Positions 55,953-64,000 of a DNA stretch of 64,000 nt are shown here, in pieces. The notes under the pieces are model-generated. The model saw only the letters and a program-made list of their open reading frames with translations. It was not told where the DNA came from and did not search any database. The translations under genes and the position numbers were made by a program. Location of the stretch: positions 118,501 through 182,500 of the forward strand of contig JALJCO010001348.1 in NCBI GenBank assembly GCA_023101725.1. The letters run 5' to 3'. Source of the stretch: Atherinomorus stipes (Eukaryota; Chordata; Actinopteri; Atheriniformes; Atherinidae). Every line of letters begins with the position of its first letter. The stretch's first letter is position 1.

Positions 55953-56424
55953 AAACGTGCCAAACATCAGCTCTGGTTCTGCCTTTGATCAAACAGACTT
56001 CCGGGGCTGCGCCGTGACTCCGGAGGTCTTGAAAATCGCCGGGACCGCAGGCAGCTGGCAGAAAGCCATCGGCACCTGCAGCAGGGACGGCCTGGAGCTG
56101 CTGCGCCTGGCTAAGGACGTCCACCAGAAGCAAATCTGCAACAGGCTGTCCCAGTTCTACAACGGGACCCTGAGGGAGGTTTGGATCAGCATGCGGCGCA
56201 GCTCTGAGACCGGGGACTGGTACTGGCTCAACGGCGTGTCCGTCTCCAATCCCAATTACACTAACTGGGATTGGAGGGAGCCGGGCTCGGTGGACGACGG
56301 CCAGTGTGCCGTCATGAGTCTGAAGAGACACCGGGACTGTGGCTGGAGGGACGAGGACTGCTGCACGGCGGTCCAGCCCCTCTGCTACGGAGATCCAGAG
56401 ATCCTGACGCTCCCGCAGGACTGA
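55953..56424 (+). CDS. C-type-lectin-like exon, probably the 3' end of the same gene
   Basis: The open frame to TGA at 56422-56424 encodes about 150 residues of a C-type-lectin-like domain: GCAVTPEVL, SWQKAIGTCSRDGLELLRLA, LREVWISMRRS (the WIGL-type strand), GDWYWLNG, YTNWDWREPGSVDDGQCAVM and CGWRDEDCCTAVQPLCYGD. Cysteine spacing fits the fold. The EPN or QPD sugar-binding motif is replaced by EPG, so canonical Ca2+-dependent sugar binding is doubtful. There is no transmembrane segment after the domain. Acceptors are ATTCCAG (exon from 55953) or AACATCAG (from 55971); both are phase 2, whereas exon 2 ends in phase 1, so an unseen small exon or an indel lies between, or this is a separate gene. 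Strand, spacing and secretory logic favour one gene. Confidence 0.75.
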
Positions 56425-56425
56425 G

Positions 56426-57453
56426 ATGACCACAATATATGATTTATGACCAGAATATATGTGACCAGAATATATGATTTATGACCAGAATATATGATTT
56501 ATGACCAGAATATATGTGACCAGAATATATGATTTATGACCAGAATATATGATATATGACCAGAATATATATGACCAGACTATATGATTTATGACCAGAA
56601 TATAAATGACCAGACTATATGATTTATGACCAGAATATATGTGACCAGAATATATGATTTATGACCAGAATATATATGACCAGACTATATGATTTATGAC
56701 AAGAATATAAATGACCAGAATATATGTGACCAGACTATATGATTTATGACCAGAATATATGTGACCAGACTATATGATTTATGACCAGAATATATGTGAC
56801 CAGAATATATGATTTATGACCAGAATATATGTGACCAGAATATATGATTTATGACCAGAATATATATGACCAGACTATATGATTTATGACCAGAATATAT
56901 TGAAGATATATGAATGACCAGAATATATGTGACCAGACTATATGATTTATGACCAGAATATATATGACCAGACTATATGATTTATGACCAGAATATATGT
57001 GACCAGAATATATGATATATGACCAGAAGAGGGATGTAACAATTATCGGTAAAATGATTAACTGTCATAAAATTCCCAACAAATAGTAATACCATTTCAA
57101 ATTTTAATCATTGTTAAAACCGTGACTGATTACTGAACTTTGAAAAACTCCCCGTGATGCTGCTCATTGGCTGGAAAAGCAGCATCAGACGCAGTTTACA
57201 ATGTTTAATTTATGAAAACATGGCGGAAGGCAACGAAGGCAAAAATGGTGGACAGTTCTCCTGAGACTTTTCCCCTTTAAAAAGGACAAAGTTGACATTT
57301 AGATCTATTTTGGATATTTTTAAAGATGCTTGGGGGTATTTCTATAACACTGCGAAAAGAATGATAATTGATCATTTTGGTCACAATAACTGTGATGTAA
57401 AATTTTCATATCGTTACATCTCTAGACCAGAATATATATGACCAGAATACATA
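56426..57453. repeat. AT-rich GACCAGAATATATGA satellite (interrupted)
   Basis: Repeated GACCAGAATATATGATTTAT and GACCAGAATATATGT units (15-20 bp, often paired as about 35 bp) start two bases after the lectin stop codon. The array is interrupted by the MITE at 57029-57424 and ends at the Tc1 insertion at 57454; a remnant GATCAGAATATA lies beyond it at about 58669. No canonical AATAAA is seen between the stop codon and 57028. Confidence 0.9.
57029..57424. mobile_element. hAT-like MITE with exact 8-bp TSD
   Basis: The left end GAGGGATGTAACAATTATCG and right end TATCGTTACATCTCTA are inverted repeats. The flanks are GACCAGAA at 57021-57028 and 57425-57432, an exact 8-bp duplication within the satellite unit. 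The 396-bp interior is non-coding. Confidence 0.85.
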
Positions 57454-58660
57454 CACTATATTACCAAAAAGTATCGTCTCACCTGCCCTGACTCACATCT
57501 GAGCTTCAGTAACATCCGTTCCTGATCCGTCGGGTTCAGGATGACGTTGGTCCACCTTTGCAGCTAGAACAGCTTCATCTTCTGGGAAGGCTGTCCACAA
57601 GGTTTAGGAGTGTTTCTGGGAATCTTTGACCATCTTCCAGAAGCACATTTGTGAGGTCACACTGATGTTGGACCAGAAGGCCTGGCTCTCAGTCTCCGCT
57701 CTGATTCATCCCAAAGCTGTTCTATGGGGTTGAGGTCAGGACTCTGTGCAGGCCAGTCCAGTTCCTCCACACCAGACTCTGCATCCAGGTCTTCATGGAC
57801 CTGCTTTGTGCGCTGGTGCACAGTCATGTTGGAAGAGGAAGGGGCCAGCTCCAAACTGGTCCCACAAAGTTGGGACGTGGAATTGTCCAGAATGTCTTGG
57901 TATGCTGAAGCATTCAGAGTTCCTTTCACTGGAACTAAGGGGCCAAGCCCAGCTCCTGAAAACACCCCCACACCATAATCCCCCCTCCACCAAACTTTAC
58001 ACTTGGCACAATGCAGTCAGACAAGTACCGTTGTCCTGGCAACCGCCAAACCCAGACTCCTCCATCAGATTTCCAGATGGAGAAGCGTGATTGGTCCTCC
58101 AGAGAACGCCTCCACTGCTCTAGAGTCCAGTGGCGGCTGCTTTCCACCACTGCATCCACGCTTTGCATCGCACTTGGTGATGTATGGATGGATGCAGCTG
58201 GTCGCCATGGAAACCCATTCCATGAAGCTCTCTGTCACTGTTCTTGATCTGATCTGAAGGCCACATGAAGGTTGGAGGTCTGTAGTGATTGACTCTGCAG
58301 AAAGTTGACCACCTCTTCTCACTATGAGCTTCAGCATCACTGACCCGCTCCATCAGTTTACGTGGACGAACACTTCATGGCTGAGATGCTGTCGTTCCCA
58401 AACACTTCCATGTTCTTATAATCCAGCTGACAGTGACTGTGGAATATTTAGGAGGAAACTTCACCGCTGGATTGTTGCACAGGTGGCATCCTATCACAGT
58501 TCCACGCTGGAATTCACTGATTCCTGAGAGCGACACATTCTTTCACACGTTTGTAGAAACAGTCTGCATGCCGAGCTGCTTCATTTATACACCTGTGGAA
58601 GTGATGGAACACCTGATTCCATCATCTGGATGGTGAGCAAATACTTTTGGCAATATAGTG
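57454..58660 (-). mobile_element. Full-length Tc1-like transposon, both ends present
   Basis: The left end CACTATATTACCAAAAAGTA and the reverse complement of the right end, CACTATATTGCCAAAAGTAT, are inverted repeats of about 30 bp. The TA target dinucleotide flanks both sides (57452-57453 and 58661-58662). The length of 1207 bp is typical for Tc1-like elements. It is inserted in the AT-rich satellite. Confidence 0.9.
57657..58353 (-). pseudogene. Tc1-like transposase, frameshifted
   Basis: On the minus strand the C-terminal portion is readable: [20 protein letters not shown], then WPAQSPDLNPIEQLWDE, which includes the third catalytic position region of Tc1/mariner DDE transposases. The N-terminal half (58120-58353 and 58065-58340) is spread over different frames. 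The full family length is about 340 residues; here no single frame exceeds about 105, so the protein is dead although the element's ends are intact. Confidence 0.85.
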
Positions 58661-58662
58661 TA

Positions 58663-60437
58663 TTATACGATCAGAATATAAAGACTACAGTCGTAAAAAA
58701 TCAGCCAGATGGAAATTACTAAATGAAATATTACTAAGTTTTGCTGAGCAAATGAATTTCTTTAGTTCTCATGAGCAAAAGTTAATTATGAAGGAAATAG
58801 TCATCCAAAAACAAAAGAAGAATTAATTTAACTTCAATTTGAGATTAAAACATGCAACATTAAAACATCAGAGCAGTTTCTTTAGATGAAGTACTGTTGG
58901 TTAATAGTACATATTCACCGATATCGATACAGACAGTTTTTGCCCCTTAAAGGAAAATCATGTGTGCATTATTTTTAATACAAAGTCAATATAATAAATT
59001 CAGGAACAAAATATTTTAAAATATGTTTTCAAAATGATGATATAATATATGAATAAATGAATTAATGATTAATCTATCATCTTCAATCTGATATTTTCAA
59101 GCCAGCTGTAGTCAGAGATTCTTCACATTTTATATTTAAAGGGTGATATTTGAAGTTTTCAGGGCTCAGATGACTCAACAGAGGTGTCAAAAGTAGAAGT
59201 AAAAGTAGTTTTCAAGAACAAATCCTGCCATGTTTTTGGATCTGCCAGAAAATTCAGAACAGCTAAGGAGCTCATCTACGTGGGGGAGGAGCTAATTAAA
59301 CCCAGCGGGTTCGGTGATTGGTTGGGTTTCTACTTTCTACTTCTACCCGATTTTTGACACCTGTGATGTTAAATAAAATGAACAGAAAAACGATATGTTG
59401 TTTCCATGCTGTCATCTCCTGAATCCCTGAATTTATTCAGTTATATATAAACAAAATAAACCAGAAAAGACAAAAGAAAAAGATCCAGCAAATGTCATCA
59501 TGGTCGACAGTTTCTGATTAACGGCTTGTTTGACCTTTTTTTTGTGCTTCACATAAGTTTTATAGATTGTGAGGATTAAATTATCTTCCTAAGTCGTCTT
59601 TTAAACTGAAAGTTTATGTTAAAATCGAGGAAAAACGTTAAAGTTTGACTTTTTGACATTTAGAAAAACTTCATGCTCAGAATCTTGATCCATATTTTCT
59701 GGGTTTTATGGTTGTTTTACTTTTTGTTTGTGGATATTTTAAACAGCTTTAAAGGGACTAGATGCAGAAATGTGAAAGCATAAACAAGCATGTCCAGTTT
59801 TTTAATGGGTGATGAAGCGTTAAAAACCAAACCGAACGTTTCCATTATGGATTCTGCTGCCGTCAGCAAACGATCCAGATCAACTGAAAGACACTAAGAA
59901 GTGGAACTACGAAGAAAAAGCCTTTATCAGCGCAGAAAACTGCGTTATAGCTTCAGTTCGTGCTCCTGTGACGGCTTGGCTCGTGGCTGCAGGTACCTGC
60001 AGCGCCAGTCGCCGCCGTCGCGAGTCTCATTTCTCGTCCACTGATGTGAACATAAATTTGACTGAAGAACAGAATATTGTGGGTTTTTTGTGTGCATGAA
60101 ATAATTTATAAAAGGATTTTAAAAGCAAAAAAATCAGGCCTCCTAAAATAAAGTCTTGCATCTGTACTTAGTACTTGATTTGGGCCCTTTTGCATAAATG
60201 ACTGCCTTAACTTTTTGAGTTTATGAATTTGAGGTTTTTTTAAGCTGCAACTTCTAATCATCAACTTTCAAACAAATAAAAGCTTGAAATATATTGATTT
60301 GCATATTATTTATCTATACAACATGTAAATCGCACCTTTTAAGTTGAATTACAGAAATACAAGAACTTTTTCTGGGTATTCTAATTTTATGGGTAGTACC
60401 TGTATATATGCTGTACACACACATAAGGACTTTATAC
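58663..60437. other. AT-rich unassigned sequence
   Basis: No gene recognised in about 1.8 kb apart from the small element at 59179-59365. Confidence 0.45.
59179..59365. mobile_element. Small MITE with CAGAGGTGTCAAAA ends
   Basis: The left end CAGAGGTGTCAAAAGTAGAA and right end TTCTACCCGATTTTTGACAC followed by CTGTG are imperfect inverted repeats, and the subterminal GTAAAAGTAG / CTACTTTCTAC also pairs. It is 187 bp, non-coding, with no clear target duplication. Confidence 0.6.
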
Positions 60438-60622
60438 ATCTCTGCTACTTCCTGAACTTCAGACTGCACCTTTGCCTCCTGTCTTTCATGACCGGACAAA
60501 CCGATCAATCCAGGTGTGTCTGACCTCAGTAACTGGCCGGACACACCTGGATTGATCGGTTTGTCCGGTCATGAGAGACGGGAAGCAAAGGTGCAGTATG
60601 AGGTTCAGGAAGTAGTGGAGAT
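60438..60622. mobile_element. Foldback MITE, second copy
   Basis: The arms CATCTCTGCTACTTCCTGAA and TTCAGGAAGTAGTGGAGATG pair, and inner blocks (ACCGGACAAACCGATCAATC versus GATTGATCGGTTTGTCCGGT) pair perfectly up to a short loop near 60535. Same family as 39707-39923. Confidence 0.85.
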
Positions 60623-60879
60623 GTGCATATAGCATCTATATCAGCTTTTGTTGTGATTGTCTCTGTTACTTTTTGTATTGTTTCAGTATGATTCTGTGTA
60701 AAGTTATAAGAGTAGGAATTATACAAGCTGTTGCTTCAGCCTACACCTTTTTTTTTGGTTTAATTGTGTATATGTATAACTTTACTTTGGTGTAATAATC
60801 GTTGACTTGTGTTCCAAAATAAACTAAAACTAACTAACTAACTATAGCGTTTATACTGTATATTCATAATACTGTGTAT

Positions 60880-60928
60880 ATACAGTATATATCTATATAT
60901 AGATATAGATATATACTGTGTATATGTA
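60880..60928. repeat. AT-rich palindromic simple repeat
   Basis: ACAGTATATATCTATATATA and its continuation ending ATATACTGTGTATAT form overlapping palindromes capable of extruding a hairpin. Confidence 0.7.
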
Positions 60929-60929
60929 T

Positions 60930-61030
60930 TAGGGATGGGCATTTTAGGTAATTTTCAAAGTCAACTAGTCAGGCCAATCAGAATCGATTAGTTGTGACGT
61001 CATCAATTATACAAGAAAAAATACTTTTAT
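60930..61030. mobile_element. hAT-like element, left terminus fragment
   Basis: It begins TAGGGATGGGCATTTTAGGT and continues CAAAGTCAACTAGTCAGG, ATCGATTAGTTGTGACGTCA, a typical left end of a hAT-like fish element. No right end follows within 1 kb. Confidence 0.45.
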
Positions 61031-61904
61031 CCCCAAAGGGAAAATGTAAAACGTGTGAGATCTTGTTTAGATATTGGGTGTGTTCCATGCATCAGTTTTT
61101 TAAAAATCTTTATCTATTTTATGACTGACATTCACAATGCAACACGCCAGCTGATTGGACACAATGCTGCACGTCATCACTCCTTAAAGGGGCCGCGCTG
61201 CTGTTTGACCAGCTTTCGCTTTTTGGAGAACAATGATGCAGAATAGATATGAAACCACTGAATTATGTACATGTGCATTAAAAAGTTTAGAGAAAGTTTA
61301 ATTCAGTTCACCTGGATTTTAGATTCACTCTGACATCATACGAAAAACCAAATATCCTTAACTTTTTGTGAGTAGTGTATTTATATAGACAGATATCCTG
61401 TAAATTTTTTGTTTTTAAGGGTTTTTATTGTCAAATGAATCCTGATAAATATTAATAAACTGGTTTTAAAATGTTGTGACTGTTTATTTTCCACTGATAC
61501 AGTCGGTCTGAAGACGTCTGGAGATGAAAATGTTCAGGAACACAATATTTGCATGAAGTAAAATGACTATTCAGATTTTTCTGAGGCCATTAGCAGATCT
61601 GGTTCATCCTCTAATGCAGGAAAAGGAAAAGACACATTTTTACATGTAATATTGACTATGAAGATATTTGCAGGGATTCTTCTTAAATGGTTAATATTCA
61701 TACTTATTTGATCTTTTATTTATTTTTACACATTCTGTCATTTTTTCCTAAAATATTCTATAATATCTATATATCTTTTTAAAAAAATACATATACATAA
61801 AAAACAGAGTGGCATAATTTTCTTTTCATCTTCATCAATAAGACAGATTAGGTTATTAAAATAAATAATTTATGCAGATCCAGCGTTTCCATCCGTCCAG
61901 CAAA
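61031..61904. other. AT-rich unassigned sequence
   Basis: No gene recognised in about 0.9 kb. Confidence 0.45.
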
Positions 61905-62365
61905 TGTGGAGTTTTTCAGAGATTATCTGGTAAATCCGCAATGATCCATGATAACACCATTATTTATCCCATCTTCATCATAACATCATCACCATCACTA
62001 CTATGTTGCTAGGAGACCTCTATTTAGACCTGGACATGATGATAAAGACACTTCCTGTCCAACTTTCCACCAATCAGAGAGCTTAAATTGGAGTAACGTC
62101 CAATCAGGAGCAGCCAAAGATCAACAAATGAGCAGAAAGTTTTATGTGTCTGAAAAGGAGAAAAATAATGATCCTCTATGTCGGAATAAAGAAGAATAAA
62201 GAAGATGTTTCTGATGATGAGGAGGAGCTGGTTTGTGAAGATAGAAGGTAAAAACAAGCAGAAATAAGTGGAGACGAGAAAACATGGAAATAGTTTCTGT
62301 TTGTTTCAATGCCTGAAAGCCGAGATGGAGAGATGATATGCAGACGAGGAAAGGCTGGTCACTGA
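61905..62365 (-). repeat. Inverted copy of the 13.5-14.8 kb dispersed repeat (empty hAT site)
   Basis: Reverse complement of 13471-13815 joined to 14656-14757. At the position where the other copy holds the 832-bp hAT-like element, this copy reads GTTGCTAGGAGACCTCTATT, with only one version of the 8-bp target. It contains the same paired CCAAT-type words. Confidence 0.85.
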
Positions 62366-64000
62366 ACATGAAAGGTTCTGATGCTAACTGGGATTAAAGG
62401 TTCTGATGCTGACTGGGATTAAAGGTTCTGATGCTGACTGGGATTAAAGGTTCTGGATGATGACTGGGATTAAAGGTTCTGATGCTGACTGGGATTAAAG
62501 GTTCTGGATGCTGACTGGGATTAAAGGTTCTGGATGCTGACTGGGATTAAAGGTTCTGATGCTGACTGGGATTAAAGGTTCTGATGCTGACTGGGATTAA
62601 AGGTTCTGATGCTGACTGGGATTAAAGGTTCCGGATGTTGACTGGGATTAAAGGTTCTGGATGCTGACTGGGATTAAAGGTTCTGGATGCTGGCTGGGAT
62701 TAAAGGTTCTGATGCTGACTGGGATTAAAGGTTCCGGATGTTGACTGGGATTAAAGGTTCTGGATGCTGACTGGGATTAAAGGTTCTGGATGCTGACTGG
62801 GATTAAAGGTTTTGATGCTGACTGGGATTAAAGGTTCTGTTGCTGACTGGGATTAAAGGTTCTGATGCTGACTGGGATTAAAGGTTCTAGATGCTGACTG
62901 GGATTAAAGGTTCTGGATGCTGACTGGGATTAAAGGTTCTGGATGCTGACTGGGATTAAAGGTTCTGGATGCTGACTGGGATTAAAGGTTCTGGATGCTG
63001 ACTGGGATTAAAGGTTCTGATGCTGACTGGGATTAAAGGTTCCGGATGTTGACTGGGATTAAAGGTTCTGGATGCTGACTGGGATTAAAGGTTCTGGATG
63101 CTGACTGGGATTAAAGGTTCTGATGCTGACTGGGATTAAAGGTTCCGGATGTTGACTGGGATTAAAGGTTCTGATGCTGACTGGGATTAAAGGTTCTGAT
63201 GCTGACTGGGATTAAAGGTTCTGTTGCTGACTGGGATTAAAGGTTCTGATGCTGACTGGGATTAAAGGTTCTAGATGCTGACTGGGATTAAAGGTTCTGG
63301 ATGCTGACTGGGATTAAAGGTTCTGGATGCTGACTGGGATTAAAGGTTCTGGATGCTGACTGGGATTAAAGGTTCTGGATGCTGACTGGGATTAAAGGTT
63401 CTGATGCTGACTGGGATTAAAGGTTCCGGATGTTGACTGGGATTAAAGGTTCTGGATGCTGACTGGGATTAAAGGTTCTGGATGCTGACTGGGATTAAAG
63501 GTTTTGATGCTGACTGGGATTAAAGGTTCTGATGCTGACTGGGATTAAAGGTTCTGATGCTGACTGGGATTAAAGGTTCTGTTGCTGACTGGGATTAAAG
63601 GTTCTGATGCTGACTGGGATTAAAGGTTCTGATGCTGACTGGGATTAAAGGTTCTGATGCTGACTGGGATTAAAGGATCTGATGCTGACTGGAATTAAAG
63701 GTTCTGATGCTGACTGGGATTAAAGGTTCTGGATGCTGACTGGGATTAAAGGTTCTGGATGCTGACTGGGATTAAAGGTTCTGGATGCTGACTGGGATTA
63801 AAGGTTCTGATGCTGACTGGGATTAAAGGTTCTGATGCTGACTGGGATTAAAGGATCTGATGCTGACTGGAATTAAAGGTTCTGATGCTGACTGGGATTA
63901 AAGGTTCTGGATGCTGACTGGGATTAAAGGATCTGATGCTGACTGGAATTAAAGGTTCTGATGCTGACTGGGATTAAAGGTTCTGGATGCTGACTGGGAT
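62366..64000. repeat. 25/26-bp minisatellite running off the window
   Basis: The unit is GGTTCTGATGCTGACTGGGA plus TTAAA (25 bp) or with GGTTCTGGATG (26 bp); more than 60 copies. Variants include TTCCGGATGTTG and GGATCTGATG. A longer duplicated order of variants is visible (compare about 62630-63000 with 63030-63420). The array continues past position 64000. Confidence 0.95.

Noticed and set aside
55855..56433. 192-codon minus-strand frame opposite the lectin exon
   Set aside because: Shadow of the lectin-like domain, whose plus-strand translation has clear family motifs.
1..64000. tRNA, rRNA and other structured RNA genes
   Set aside because: No A/B box pairs, cloverleaf or conserved rRNA segments were noticed on reading; a covariance-model scan was not possible.

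Overview
The window looks like a gene-poor, repeat-dense piece of a ray-finned fish (teleost) nuclear genome. Supporting signs are spliced genes with GT-AG introns, Tc1-like and hAT-like DNA transposons with short non-autonomous relatives, 3' ends of L2/Rex1-type LINEs, an IgGFc-binding-domain gene of the kind expanded in fish, and no bacterial or organellar gene order. By my estimate about a third of the window (roughly 20 kb) is tandem repeat: about a dozen unrelated minisatellite families with periods of 13, 15, 24, 25/26, 29, 31, 39, 41, 42, 52 and 59 bp. Nearly all very long open frames come from these arrays and are not genes.

Layout. 1-10.6 kb: a 52-bp array at the edge, Tc1 and hAT fragments, a 29-bp array, a CACTG-ended element carrying a nested insertion, a Tc1 transposase remnant, and a 24-bp CCATGG array. 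10.6-19.5 kb: AT-rich sequence with two copies of one hAT-like family (one complete with an 8-bp target duplication) and a second hAT-like element. 19.5-20.2 kb: CpG-rich putative promoter with a candidate first coding exon on the minus strand. 22.3-26.6 kb: a rearranged LINE 3' end and a nested transposon stack with an exact 10-bp flanking duplication. 27.2-31.4 kb: two phase-compatible minus-strand exons of an unidentified gene, separated by an intron filled with a 3.26-kb G-rich 15-bp array. 31.4-37.7 kb: further arrays, including a 3.3-kb 59-bp satellite whose units carry a consensus RFX X-box palindrome. 38.3-44.8 kb: two hAT-like elements with target duplications, a 42-bp array, a Tc1 pseudogene and two LINE fragments. 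44.8-49.7 kb: a 4.9-kb 39-bp array. 51.3-56.4 kb: the one clear gene, a plus-strand signal peptide plus IgGFc-binding domain, followed by a C-type-lectin-like exon. 56.4-64 kb: an AT-rich satellite invaded by a hAT-like MITE and a complete-length Tc1 element, an inverted copy of the 13.5-kb repeat that preserves the empty hAT insertion site, and a 25/26-bp array running off the window.

The best-supported coding content is the IgGFc-binding/lectin gene, whose product would be secreted and plausibly acts in mucus or innate recognition. The other coding calls (27.3/31.3 kb and 19.9 kb) rest on splice-site logic and reading phase, not on recognised families. All homology statements are from recognition of motifs; no database search was run.
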